This document shows, in pieces, positions 1 to 7,859 of a stretch of 47,792 bases of DNA. Position 1 is the stretch's first letter. The number at the start of each line of letters is the position of its first letter. The stretch comes from Novosphingobium sp. ST904. GTDB taxonomy: Bacteria; Pseudomonadota; Alphaproteobacteria; Sphingomonadales; Sphingomonadaceae. The notes under the pieces are model-generated. The model worked only from the letters and a program-made list of their open reading frames with translations. It was not told the DNA's origin and searched no databases. The stretch is from the NCBI RefSeq assembly GCF_001298105.1, contig NZ_LGJH01000122.1, positions 1 to 47,792 on the forward strand, read 5' to 3'. Position numbers and translations under genes: made by a program.

Positions 1-100
1 CGCTACACGATATGACCGCTGCCCCACCGTCTTCTTTTCCGCACTCGCCTTGGCTGCAACTGTCCTCTTCTGGCTCTGATCAGTGAGTCCTGAGCCTAAT
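1..100 (+). mobile_element. 3' end of an IS5-type insertion sequence, truncated by the window edge
   Basis: The window opens inside an insertion sequence. A transposase C-terminus ends at 79, and about 20 bases later lies a sequence that on the minus strand reads TTAGGCTCAGGACTCAC (83-99), which looks like the terminal inverted repeat of an IS5-family element. The exact outer boundary (about 97-100) and the target duplication cannot be set because the left end is outside the window. Identification rests on the protein tail; the boundary is inference. Confidence 0.55.
2..79 (+). CDS. IS5-family transposase, C-terminal fragment
   Basis: Only the last 25 residues are present, starting ATRYDRCPTVFF and ending in the hydrophobic run ALAATVLFWL before the stop at 77-79. 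An (I)ATRYD-C plus hydrophobic -ATVxFWL ending is typical of IS5-family DDE transposases common in alphaproteobacteria. The catalytic residues lie outside the window, so nothing can be said about activity. Identification is from recall of the family ending, not from a search. Confidence 0.6.
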   Translation, partial: ATRYDRCPTVFFSALALAATVLFWL

Positions 101-306
101 GGTGTGGGGCTAAAAGGGGGACACGCAAGGGGGCTGACCATTCGGTCTGTTCATCCGGTGATTGTCACGTAAAGGTTCATTTCAGGATTTCGAGGTATCG
201 AGATCTTGATGTTCCCTCCTGCATCCGGGTTACGTCAGGGTAATTCAAAAAAATCAATAAGACGTTTTGGGTCGTCCGTATTTCCGCATTCAAGGAGAGA
301 AAGACG
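100..306. other. Upstream region of the LuxR-type regulator, bordering the IS end
   Basis: About 200 bases without a gene. The part from about 235 to 275 is AT-rich compared with the surroundings. A good ribosome binding site, AAGGAG, lies at 292-297, nine bases before the ATG at 307. I found no promoter I would defend. Because an IS ends at about 100, the regulator's native upstream neighbour may have been displaced, and its promoter could include IS-derived sequence. Confidence 0.4.
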
Positions 307-1047
307 ATGGCGAATTTCGAAGAAGTCTGCGTGACGATTGTCGGCTTCAATTCCCTTGTCAGAGAGGGAATCTGCAAGATCCTGAATACCTGCGAGTTCA
401 GGTGTTCACGGTTCTTCAAGGACTGCGATGACGTTCTCGCCGGAGAGATCGGCCTTCCGATAGGCCTTACCATTTTCGACATGGGGACCTGTGGGGACCT
501 GCTGGCAAGCCTGCCGGCGCTGAAGGATCGGCATCCCTACATGCGCGCTGTGCTGCTGGCCGACGAATTCGAATTCGGCCAGATGGTGGAAGCGTTCCAG
601 CTTGGCGCTCATGCCTATCTGCTCAAGGAGATCGGTTCCGAGCCGCTCATCGAATCCCTTCGCTTGGTTAACCAGGGTGAAAAGGTACTGCCCAGCGCCC
701 TGCTTCAGCACCTGCCGCAAAAGCAGGTCATGTCGGAAGGCCAGGCCGAAGTGCAGGTTCAGCTCAGCGAACTGCTTTCCGAACGGGAAATCGATACGCT
801 GCGCTGCCTTGTGATGGGCTATCCCAACAAGGTGATCGCCTATCGGCTGGACATCAGCGAAGCCACCGTGAAGGTCCACGTGAAGGCGATCCTGCGCAAG
901 CTCATGGTCCAGAACCGGACCCAGGCGGCAATCTGGGCGGTAAACCAGGGTGTCATCACGCAAGTCGGCGAATTCCGCGAAACGGCGGATTACGTGCCTG
1001 TCGAAGAAGTCAGCCGCGCTCCGGTGTCACTGGCGCTGGCACGCTGA
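307..1047 (+). CDS. LuxR/NarL-type response regulator with degenerate receiver domain
   Basis: A 246-residue DNA-binding regulator. Residues 8-125 fit a receiver fold and residues about 153-215 are a clear LuxR-type helix-turn-helix (LSEREIDTLRCL, then NKVIAYRLDISEATVKVHVK). The receiver is unusual. The acidic pair that binds magnesium, normally DD in the NarL pattern LVDDHPLVREG, is replaced by Gly13-Phe14 (IVGFNSLVREG). The switch Thr/Ser is Ala85. The acceptor-like Asp58 (TIFDMG) and Lys107 (AYLLKE) remain. I infer that it works without ordinary phosphorylation or responds to another signal. No sensor kinase sits next to it. The start at 307 is supported by AAGGAG nine bases upstream. A similar regulator class occurs near exopolysaccharide genes in sphingomonads, but nothing here shows its target. 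Confidence 0.85.
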   Translation: MANFEEVCVTIVGFNSLVREGICKILNTCEFRCSRFFKDCDDVLAGEIGLPIGLTIFDMGTCGDLLASLPALKDRHPYMRAVLLADEFEFGQMVEAFQLGAHAYLLKEIGSEPLIESLRLVNQGEKVLPSALLQHLPQKQVMSEGQAEVQVQLSELLSEREIDTLRCLVMGYPNKVIAYRLDISEATVKVHVKAILRKLMVQNRTQAAIWAVNQGVITQVGEFRETADYVPVEEVSRAPVSLALAR

Positions 1048-1057
1048 CATCGAGCAT

Positions 1058-1103
1058 GGCCGGGGGTAACGCCCCGGCCTGCTGCCTCCGCGAAACCGGA
1101 GGC
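1058..1103. terminator. Two back-to-back hairpins between convergent genes
   Basis: GGCCGGGG (1058-1065) pairs with CCCCGGCC (1072-1079), and GCCTCCG (1084-1090) pairs with CGGAGGC (1097-1103). They fill the gap between the regulator stop and the stop of the convergent gene. There is no T-run, so factor-independent termination is only plausible. Confidence 0.5.
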
Positions 1104-1104
1104 T

Positions 1105-2085
1105 TCAGCTTTCCCGAACCACGCAGCGAAAACCGATATGCGTCGTGGCCGTGTCGATCATCTCGGGATGGCGCGCGGCGGGGCGATAGCGCTGGCAGTA
1201 GTTCGCCGCGCAGAGGTGGGATCCTCCCTTGATGACCTTGCGCCCGATCCGCACCATCGGCTGGGCGGGGTCGAAGCTGTCCTTGAGCTTGCCGCCGCGC
1301 GGATTGCTCAAGGCGCAGCAGGAACCGCCGGATTTCTTCGGCGCTTCCGGGCGCTCGGCCCACCAGTCGCGCGTCCATTCCCAGGTGTTGCCGATCATGT
1401 CGTGAAGGCCGTAGCCGTTCGCGGGGAAGGACCGGACCGGCGAAGTGCGTTCCCAGCCGTCGAGGCACTGGTTGGCAAACGGGAACAGGCCCTGCCAGTA
1501 ATTGGCCATCATCCTGCCGTCGGGCGCGAGTTCGTCGCCCCAGGCATAGTCGGCGTTTTCGAGACCGCCCCTGGCGGCGAATTCGAACTCGGCCTCCGTC
1601 GGCAGGTCCTTGTCCGCCCACTGCGCATAAGCTTCGGCATCGGCGTAGGCGACATGGACGACCGGATGATCCCAAAGACCAAGCGCATCGACATCGCTGC
1701 CCGGTCCGAGCGGATAGCGCCATGAGGCGCCGAATTCGAAGCTCCACCAGTTTGCGGGATTGGCCGTATCCACCGGCGTCGCGGTCTTGCGGAAAACCAA
1801 CGATCCGGCTTGCGCCATTTCCGGCGACATGCCGGGATAGTCCCTGGGATCAGGGGCGATCTCCGCCACGGTCACATGGCCGGTCGCCTCGACGAAGCGG
1901 GCGAACTCGCGATTGGTGACGGGCACTTCGTCGATCCAGAAAGGATCGACAGTGACTCGCCGCAGGGGTGCTTCCTCGGGGTAGAACCTTTCCGAGCCCA
2001 TCGTGAAGGTGCCGCCGGACACGCGGATCATGCCGTGCAGGCGCTCGCCGACTTCGGCCGAAGTCGGGGGCAGGGTCTGGGTCAT
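1105..2085 (-). CDS. Formylglycine-generating enzyme family protein (sulfatase-modifying factor)
   Basis: A 326-residue protein with the FGE-sulfatase fold. In this family the true enzymes oxidise a Cys in a sulfatase CxPxR motif to formylglycine, using copper and oxygen. The N-terminus (VSGGTFTMGSERFYPEE, then VTVDPFWIDEVPVTNREF) and the late motifs IGNTWEWTRDWW and GFRCV are typical. Both cysteines of the catalytic pair are present at Cys292 and Cys297 (KGGSHLCAANYCQRYRPAAR), with the four-residue spacing of the human enzyme, which separates it from the many FGE-like proteins lacking them. The start is backed by GAGG eight bases upstream. No sulfatase is encoded in the window, so its substrate is elsewhere or of another kind. 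The gene is convergent with the LuxR regulator, and rlmN lies about 100 bp upstream on the same strand. Confidence 0.88.
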   Translation of the reverse strand: MTQTLPPTSAEVGERLHGMIRVSGGTFTMGSERFYPEEAPLRRVTVDPFWIDEVPVTNREFARFVEATGHVTVAEIAPDPRDYPGMSPEMAQAGSLVFRKTATPVDTANPANWWSFEFGASWRYPLGPGSDVDALGLWDHPVVHVAYADAEAYAQWADKDLPTEAEFEFAARGGLENADYAWGDELAPDGRMMANYWQGLFPFANQCLDGWERTSPVRSFPANGYGLHDMIGNTWEWTRDWWAERPEAPKKSGGSCCALSNPRGGKLKDSFDPAQPMVRIGRKVIKGGSHLCAANYCQRYRPAARHPEMIDTATTHIGFRCVVRES

Positions 2086-2185
2086 TCAGGAGCCTCTCTG
2101 TCGATCTCTGTCCTCTCTAGGTTCTTGCCACCGCCAAATGCGTATTGTCAAAGCGAGCCGGGAGACGGTGCGGATCGACGCCGGC

Positions 2186-3523
2186 TCAGCCGAGTTCCTT
2201 TTCCTTCTCGGCGTAGAGCCGTTCCAGTTCGGCGCGGCTCTTCTTTTCGGCGGCGGTCTTGAGCTGGCCGCAGGCCGCGTCGATATCGCGTCCGCGCGGG
2301 GTGCGGACCGGTGCGGAGATGCCGCCCTTGAACACGATGTCCGAGAACGTCCTGATCCGGTCCGGCGTCGAGCACTCGTACTGCGCGCCGGGCCAGGGGT
2401 TGAACGGGATCAGGTTGACCTTGGCCGGAAGGTTGTACTTCTTCAGCAGGCGGACCAGTTCGTGCGCGTCGGCGTCGCTGTCGTTCTTGTCCTTGAGCAT
2501 CACGTATTCGAACGTGATGCGGCGCGCGTTAGAGGCACCGGGATAGTCGGCGCAGGCCTGGAGCAGGTCCTCGATGCCGTACTTCTTGTTGACCGGCACG
2601 ATCTCGTCGCGGACTTCCTTGGTCACCGCATGGAGCGAGACGGCCAGGTTCACGCCGATTTCCTCGCCGCAGCGGGCCATCTGCGGGATCACGCCCGAGG
2701 TGGAGAGAGTGATGCGGCGCTTCGAAAGCGCGAGCCCGTCACCGTCCATGACCAGCTTGAGCGCGTCGCGCACGTTGTCGAAATTGTAGAGCGGCTCGCC
2801 CATGCCCATCATCACGATGTTGGTGAGCAGGCGGCCGTCCGAAGTGTAGCTGCCTTCCTCTTCGTCGTCAGCCGCATCCGCGCCGTCGATCCCGTCGCCG
2901 AAGCTGAAGTCCATGCGGCCCTTGGGCCATTCGCCCAGCGCATCGCGGGCCAGCATGACCTGGCCGACGATCTCGCCCACCGTCAGGTTGCGCACGAGGC
3001 GCATGGTGCCGGTGTGGCAGAAGCGGCAGTTGAGCGTGCAGCCGACCTGCGAGGACACGCAGAGCGTGCCGCGATCGGCATCGGGGATGAACACCATTTC
3101 GAAATCATGGGCGTCCGCCGTGCGCAGCAGCCACTTGCGGGTGCCGTCGCTGGAGTGCTGGGCTTCGACGATTTCCGGGCGGCCGATCACGAAGCGTTCT
3201 GCCAACCAGGGGCGCATGGTCTTGGCGATGTCGGTCATCGCCTCGAACTCGGTGACGCCGCGGTGGTAAAGCCAGTGGTAGACCTGCTTGGCGCGCAGCT
3301 TTGCGGCCTTCGCGTCAAGCCCGGCGCTTTCGAACAGTTCCGCGATCCGCTTCTTCGGCAGGCCGATCAGGTCCAGCCGGCCGTCCTCGCGCGGCGTGAC
3401 CCCTTCGACGAGGTTGGGGCGGGGTACCGGCACGGGGTCGATATGGCCCGGGATCGGCATGGGGGCGCCGGAATGGGAAACTGGGCCGGTGGCGCCGGAA
3501 AGGGTGTGGGTCGCGTCTGCCAT
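2186..3523 (-). CDS. rlmN: Dual-specificity 23S rRNA/tRNA adenine-C2 methyltransferase RlmN
   Basis: A radical SAM enzyme that methylates C2 of A2503 in 23S rRNA, and A37 in some tRNAs in the studied E. coli enzyme. The 445-residue protein carries the radical SAM CxxxCxxC cluster motif at Cys162, Cys166 and Cys169 ([12 protein letters not shown]). It also has the catalytic Cys155 (TLCVSSQVG) and the methyl-carrying Cys418 (DIDAACGQL). An acidic insert ([11 protein letters not shown]) precedes [11 protein letters not shown]. The protein is longer than E. coli RlmN because of a 40-residue N-terminal extension and this insert. Reading frame intact. The true start could be one of the internal Met codons in the extension. 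Confidence 0.95.
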   Translation of the reverse strand: MADATHTLSGATGPVSHSGAPMPIPGHIDPVPVPRPNLVEGVTPREDGRLDLIGLPKKRIAELFESAGLDAKAAKLRAKQVYHWLYHRGVTEFEAMTDIAKTMRPWLAERFVIGRPEIVEAQHSSDGTRKWLLRTADAHDFEMVFIPDADRGTLCVSSQVGCTLNCRFCHTGTMRLVRNLTVGEIVGQVMLARDALGEWPKGRMDFSFGDGIDGADAADDEEEGSYTSDGRLLTNIVMMGMGEPLYNFDNVRDALKLVMDGDGLALSKRRITLSTSGVIPQMARCGEEIGVNLAVSLHAVTKEVRDEIVPVNKKYGIEDLLQACADYPGASNARRITFEYVMLKDKNDSDADAHELVRLLKKYNLPAKVNLIPFNPWPGAQYECSTPDRIRTFSDIVFKGGISAPVRTPRGRDIDAACGQLKTAAEKKSRAELERLYAEKEKELG

Positions 3524-3790
3524 GATTGGGCGGGCATATAGTGCATCCGGGATAAAAACGGAAGATGCGCGCGCATGGGGGCTCGCGCGAACTGCCGCAA
3601 AGCTTGCCGGGTTCCCGCCGCCGGGCGCTTGCCGGGGGCGCTCCGTCGATCAAGTGTGACCGAAAAACATCAGTGTTTTCGTTGTGTTAGGTTCAGGAAA
3701 CCGAGCCCCCATGACGATCATTTGACCAGTCCGGACGGGCCGGTCGCCATCAACGGATGCCCGCCCGAGAAAACAAGAATGGAGCATCCC
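3524..3790. other. Divergent promoter region between rlmN and the barrel-protein gene
   Basis: Some 267 bases separating the two divergent starts. I saw no gene here. The stretch from 3660 to 3720 is comparatively AT-rich and probably holds the barrel-protein promoter, but no clear -35/-10 pair stands out. Confidence 0.35.
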
Positions 3791-4471
3791 ATGAAGAAGA
3801 TTCTCGTCTGCCTCGCCCTTGGAACCGCTGCCGGTACCGCCATCGCATCGGCTCCCGCCATGGCGCAGGATACCGGCCCGGCCCAGCCTTTCTCCGGCTT
3901 CCACGTCGAGGCGCTCGCCGGTTACGATGTGACCAAGGCCGGCAGCAGCGTCGATGACGACGTCAATGTCGACAATGACCAGTCGATCGACGGCTTCGCC
4001 TATGGCGTCGGCGCCGGCTATGACTTCCGCTCGGGCAACCTCGTCTTCGGTCCGGAAGCCGAAGTGACCTGGTCGACCGCCAAGACGAAGTTCAACGACG
4101 GCGATTTCGAAGGCTTCGGCATCGGCAACGTCAAGGCCAACCGCGACCTCTACGTCGGCGCCCGCGTCGGCTACGTCGTCACCCCCAGCACCATGATCTA
4201 CGCGAAGGGCGGCTACACCAATGCCAAGTTCGACGTGCGCAACGCGGTCGGCACGGTCGAGACGAACCGCGATATCGATGCCGACGGCTGGCGGATCGGC
4301 GCGGGTGTCGAGCAGGCGATCACGAACAACGCCTTCGTAAAGCTCGAATATCGCTATTCGAACTACGAGAAGGGTGAGCTCGACTACACCGGCGACATTC
4401 CGGACGGCAACCGCTTCAACCTCGACACTGACCGTCATCAGGTCATGGCCGGCGTCGGCGTTCGCTTCTGA
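3791..4471 (+). CDS. Outer-membrane beta-barrel protein (porin-like, Omp25/31 type)
   Basis: A 226-residue secreted protein. A signal peptide (MKKILVCLALGTAAGTAIAS, cleavage probably after AMA) is followed by alternating aromatic and polar strands ending in a C-terminal Phe (MAGVGVRF), as expected for a protein inserted by the BAM machine. Repeated barrel features are GYDFRSGNLVFGPEAE, YVGARVGYVV, YAKGGYTNAKF and VKLEYRYSNYEKG. I chose the ATG at 3791 because GGAG lies at 3781-3784, seven bases upstream; an in-frame ATG at 3779 lacks this. The gene ends 25 bases before a strong terminator and stands alone, so it is probably a single-gene transcript. The exact function (pore, adhesin or structural) is unknown. 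Confidence 0.85.
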   Translation: MKKILVCLALGTAAGTAIASAPAMAQDTGPAQPFSGFHVEALAGYDVTKAGSSVDDDVNVDNDQSIDGFAYGVGAGYDFRSGNLVFGPEAEVTWSTAKTKFNDGDFEGFGIGNVKANRDLYVGARVGYVVTPSTMIYAKGGYTNAKFDVRNAVGTVETNRDIDADGWRIGAGVEQAITNNAFVKLEYRYSNYEKGELDYTGDIPDGNRFNLDTDRHQVMAGVGVRF

Positions 4472-4495
4472 GCCGCATCTAGATGCAGGAGAGAG

Positions 4496-4522
4496 GGCGG
4501 GGGCGAAAGCTCCCGCCTTTTT
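4496..4522 (+). terminator. Rho-independent terminator of the barrel-protein gene
   Basis: GGCGGGGGC (4496-4504), a GAAA tetraloop, GCTCCCGCC (4509-4517), then five T. The nine-base stem has a single G-T wobble. It sits 25 bases after the stop codon. This is the cleanest terminator in the left part of the window. Confidence 0.9.
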
Positions 4523-4542
4523 CGTTGCGGTGGCGGAGCGGC

Positions 4543-5054
4543 CTATGGCAGTTTGGCGCAGCCGATCAGGGCGGCGTCCATCGCCGAGGCCGCACCCGAA
4601 AGAGGCCAGGCATTGACGAAGCGTTTGCCCTGCCGGTCGCGCGCGGTGACGGTCATGCGCGGGGCGGAGCGCATGGCCGCGACGATGGCGGCATTGTCCT
4701 GCTCGTCGCGTCCCCAGGCATCGCCTTCACCCGAAGCGAGGATGAAGCGCTGTCCGCCCAGCGAAAGGGTGACTTGCGTGCCTTGCGCGATCCGCGCGAC
4801 AGCCGGAAATGCACTTGCCCGCGCGCGCCGCGCCGGGGCCATGTGCCGATCGCCGCGAAAGGCTGGTATTCCCGCGCCGCCGTGCTGGGTTCGGCCATGG
4901 CGATGGCATAGCAACGCGGGATCACCGGGTCGCGAAATGCCCCCCAACTGGCGTAGATTCCCAGACTTTCGCGTGCGAGCGCCGGAACACCGGGCAGGGC
5001 CAGAGCGAGGCAGGCAGCGGCGGCGGCCAGGTGGCGGAAGCGGATGACAGGCAT
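4543..5054 (-). CDS. IalB-like secreted protein, frame broken near 4782
   Basis: The N-terminal part (MPVIRFRHLAAAAACLALALPGVPALA signal peptide, then ESLGIYASWGAFRDPVIP) and the C-terminal part (GTQVTLSLGGQRFILASGEG to MDAALIGCAKLP) are in different frames. They join if one base is restored at about 4781-4783, where the coding strand AAGGC would become AAGGGC. The joined protein is about 170 residues and resembles the invasion-associated locus B family found in sphingomonads, which has a secreted fold of unknown molecular role. A second possible start lies at 5084. I regard the break as a sequence error because many genes in this window share it. If real, the protein would lose its C-terminal half. 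Confidence 0.65.
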
Positions 5055-5095
5055 TGAGGGCGGCTCATGGCACGAAAGCGGCACGCCCGAAAGCC

Positions 5096-5626
5096 TCAGT
5101 GAAGACGGGCGATCAGCGCCGAAACGCCAGCCTCCAGGCCGCCGTCATAGTCGCCTCTGCGAAAATGCGGCACCATCTCCTGCTCCATGATTTCACTGCA
5201 AACCGTATCGGGAAGTTGCTCGGTCATGCCTTTGCCGATCTCGATCCTTGCGCCGCGTTCCCGAGGCGCGACCAGCACGATGATTCCATCGTTCACGCCC
5301 TTCCGGCCGATACCCCAGCGGTTGCCGAGTTCCCGGGTGTAATCGGAGATCGTCTTTTCACCTAGCGACGGTGTGGTCACGACCACGAGTTGATGACCGG
5401 TGGTGCGTTCGAGAGCTTCGGACAGGCGGGTCAGGCGTTCCTCGGCATCGGATGTCAATGCTCCGGCGGCATCGTTCACTCGCCCTTGCAGGGTCAGCGG
5501 CGCACCGGAGGGTTGCTCGGTCGATGCGGCAAAGGGCGCGCCCGTCGCATCGGCATCGCCTTTGCAGCCGAGGGTCATGAGCAGGGACGCACCCAGGAGG
5601 AGGCCAGCGAAGCCGCGAAATTTCAT
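5096..5626 (-). CDS. TPM-domain lipoprotein
   Basis: A 176-residue protein with a lipoprotein signal (LLLGASLLMTLG before Cys21) and one TPM domain from about residue 48 to 172. The conserved segments are GRVNDAAGALTSDAEERL, HQLVVVTTPSLGEKTI, GNRWGIGRKGVNDGIIVLV and RIEIGKGM. TPM-domain proteins are membrane or periplasmic proteins with suggested phosphatase or photosystem-repair roles. Bacterial members often sit beside LemA, but no lemA is visible here. No long membrane anchor follows the domain, so the lipid anchor is its only attachment. It lies between greB (49 bp upstream) and the IalB-like gene on the same strand. Reading frame intact. Confidence 0.82.
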   Translation of the reverse strand: MKFRGFAGLLLGASLLMTLGCKGDADATGAPFAASTEQPSGAPLTLQGRVNDAAGALTSDAEERLTRLSEALERTTGHQLVVVTTPSLGEKTISDYTRELGNRWGIGRKGVNDGIIVLVAPRERGARIEIGKGMTEQLPDTVCSEIMEQEMVPHFRRGDYDGGLEAGVSALIARLH

Positions 5627-5674
5627 GAAGAAATTCTGATCGGGCCAGAGGCAGCCGTCAAGCTGCCGGCACGA

Positions 5675-6158
5675 TCAGGCTTGCGGGTATTCGATTTCCA
5701 TGACTTCCCATTCCTTCTCGCCGGAAGGCAGGCGCACCATCTTCAGGTCGCCCACGGCGGCGCGCGCAGGGCGCGGGCGTCGGCGCGCTCCAGCCGATCC
5801 GGCCCTTGGCAGCGTCCTGCTCGTCGTCGCCGACGATGGTGAGGGTCTTGTGGTTGTCGTCCTCGTCGGCGATGGTAACCGTGGCGCCGAAGAACACTTT
5901 GCCGCGCTCGGTCTGGTCCGCCGGGTTCACCACCCGCAGCGCCTTCATGCGGCGGGCGAGGTAGCCCAGTTCTCGGTCGATCTCGCGCATGCGCTTGCGG
6001 CCGTAGAGATAGTCACCGTTTTCCGAGCGATCTCCATTGCCCGCCGCCCAGGACACGATCTCGACGATCTCCGGGCGTTCCTTGCCGAGCAGGTGGTCGT
6101 AGCGGGCACGCAGCGCGGCCATGCCTGAAGGCGAGATAGGAGGACCGGCAGGTTTCAT
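5675..6158 (-). CDS. greB: Transcription elongation factor GreB, frame broken twice near 5782 and 5760
   Basis: GreB/GreA factors enter the RNA polymerase secondary channel and trigger cleavage of backtracked RNA. The coiled-coil N-terminal part is clear (ALRARYDHLLGKERPEIVE, then GNGDRSENGDYLYGRKR with the tip acidic residues). It is followed by the C-terminal domain start VFFGATVTIADED and GRIGWSAP. After that the frame changes. Restoring one base at about 5782 and one at about 5760 gives SAPxARALR followed by AVGDLKMVRLPSGEKEWEV and a stop at 5675, a normal GreB ending and a length of about 161 residues. The start at 6158 has AAGGA seven bases upstream. The breaks look like sequence errors. 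Without repair the frame runs on to 5658 with an unrelated tail. Confidence 0.82.
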
Positions 6159-6282
6159 GACGAGATCCTTATAAAGCATTGCCGGTCCGGCCAAGTTCCT
6201 GATCCGCTTCGTCACCGGCTTGCGCGAAGTCTATTAGTCCGACAAAAGAGCGGCGAAGACGTACCGGGAATTGAGGATCAAG

Positions 6283-7656
6283 ATGGATATTTCACGCCGC
6301 ACTGCCTTGCTCGCCGCCGCTTCCGCGCCGCTGGCCGGGCTCGCCGCGAAGGCCGGCGCCCAGAACGGCGCACCGCAGGCGATCCTCGAACCGGCGCCCG
6401 GCGCCGCGCTCGCCCCGCGCCCACCGATGGGCTGGAACAGCTGGAACAGCTTCGCCGGGACCATTACCGAGGCGCAGGCGCTCGAAACCGCAGCGATCAT
6501 GCGCACCAAGTTGCTGCCCTTCGGTTACGACGTCTTCACCGTCGACATCCAGTGGTACGAGCCGGAGGCCAGGAGCTACACCTACAACGCCAACCCGGTC
6601 CCGGCGCTTGACGCTCACGGCCGGATGATCCCCGCACCGAACCGCTTCCCGTCGTCAAAAGGCGGCAAGGGCTTTGCGCCGCTGGCGGCCAAGGTCCACG
6701 CCATGGGCATGAAGTTTGGCATCCACGTCATGCGCGGCATTCCGCGCCACGCCGTGAAACTCAACCTTCCGGTGCTCGGCACCAAGCTGCGCGCGCAGGA
6801 TATCGCCGACACCTCCAGCGTGTGCTCGTGGAACCCCGACATGTACGGCGTCGACATGAGCAAGCCCGGCGCCCAGGAATACTACGACAGCATCTTCAAA
6901 CTCTATGCCTCCTGGGGCGTCGATTTCGTCAAGATGGACGACATGAGCCGACCATACGATGCCCACGCGCCCGAGATCGAGGCCGCTGCCAAGGCCATCG
7001 CCCGCTGCGGCCGACCCATCGTGCTCAGCCTCTCCCCCGGCGAGACCCCGGTCCTGCGCGGTGCCCACGTTCGCCAGCACGCACAGATGTGGCGCATTTC
7101 CGACGATTTCTGGGACGAATGGGCACAGCTCCACGCCCAGTTCACCCGCCTCGAAAACTGGACGCCGTTCCGTGGTCCCGGCTCCTGGCCCGATGCCGAC
7201 ATGCTCCCCCTCGGCCGCCTCGCGCTGGGAGACCGCGACACCCGCTTCACCCCCGACGAACAGCGCACGCTGATGACGCTCTGGTCGATTGCCCGCTCGC
7301 CGCTCATCATGGGGGGTGACCTGCGCCACCTCGACGTGCCGACACTGGCGCTGCTGACCAACCGCGAGGTGCTGGCGGTGAACCAGTCAAGCACCGACAA
7401 CGCGCCGCTGTTCCTCGACGACGGCACCAAGGTCTGGACCGCGCGCGCGGAGGGCGGGGCGGATCGCTACGTGGCGCTGTTCAACGTAGCGGACCAGCCG
7501 CGCGAGGTGGGCGTGGCGCTTTCGCTGCTTGGTCTCGGTCGGAGAGCTTCGGTGCGGGATTTGTGGGAGGGCAAGGACCTTGGCCAGGTCGAAGGGCGCT
7601 TTTCGGCGCGGCTTGCTTCGCATGGGGCGGGGCTGTTCAGGGTGAAGGGCATTTAA
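6283..7656 (+). CDS. Secreted GH27 alpha-galactosidase
   Basis: A 457-residue glycoside hydrolase family 27 enzyme, expected to release terminal alpha-galactose (alpha-N-acetylgalactosaminidase activity also exists in the family). A Tat-like signal (SRRTALLAAASAPLAG) points to export. The family opening PPMGWNSWNSF is at residues 47-57. The probable nucleophile is Asp219 (WGVDFVKMDD) and the probable acid/base Asp275 (MWRISDDFWDEW), with GSWPDADMLPLG following. The C-terminal beta domain runs from about 370. I prefer the ATG at 6283, which has GAGGA seven bases upstream, over a TTG at 6271. It is divergent from greB and has no carbohydrate-transport or regulator genes beside it, so substrate and induction cannot be read from context. 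Confidence 0.9.
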   Translation: MDISRRTALLAAASAPLAGLAAKAGAQNGAPQAILEPAPGAALAPRPPMGWNSWNSFAGTITEAQALETAAIMRTKLLPFGYDVFTVDIQWYEPEARSYTYNANPVPALDAHGRMIPAPNRFPSSKGGKGFAPLAAKVHAMGMKFGIHVMRGIPRHAVKLNLPVLGTKLRAQDIADTSSVCSWNPDMYGVDMSKPGAQEYYDSIFKLYASWGVDFVKMDDMSRPYDAHAPEIEAAAKAIARCGRPIVLSLSPGETPVLRGAHVRQHAQMWRISDDFWDEWAQLHAQFTRLENWTPFRGPGSWPDADMLPLGRLALGDRDTRFTPDEQRTLMTLWSIARSPLIMGGDLRHLDVPTLALLTNREVLAVNQSSTDNAPLFLDDGTKVWTARAEGGADRYVALFNVADQPREVGVALSLLGLGRRASVRDLWEGKDLGQVEGRFSARLASHGAGLFRVKGI

Positions 7657-7668
7657 ACAGAGGAAGTC

Positions 7669-7687
7669 CTGGGGGATGATCCCCCAG
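7669..7687. repeat. Hairpin repeat copy 1 (possible terminator) after the GH27 gene
   Basis: CTGGGGGAT (7669-7677), one base, ATCCCCCAG (7679-7687), followed by ACCCTC. A near copy follows recN at 28144-28162 and is also followed by ACCCTC. Both lie shortly after a plus-strand stop codon. No T-run follows, so this may be a dispersed palindromic repeat that serves as an mRNA 3' end. Confidence 0.55.
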
Positions 7688-7859
7688 ACCCTCAAAATGT
7701 CAGAGTCGCGCGCGGCTTGACGTTTTGCGCTCCCTGCGGCGCAGCCAATAAGTCTCCCGACGCGACCATGGGCGCGCAGCGGATAGGTTGGGTATGACCG
7801 AGACGGTATTGGGGGTGCAGGGGGGCTATGCTCCCCTGCTTCTTGAAGCTTTTAAAACT
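7688..7859. other. Gap between convergent GH27 and slt genes
   Basis: Apart from the hairpin repeat at 7669 I see no gene or RNA in this roughly 200-base gap. It ends at the slt stop codon. Small open frames here have no recognisable product. Confidence 0.4.

Noticed and set aside
2003..3541. Long plus-strand open frame over rlmN
   Set aside because: rlmN on the minus strand has all catalytic cysteines; the plus-strand translation has no recognisable features.
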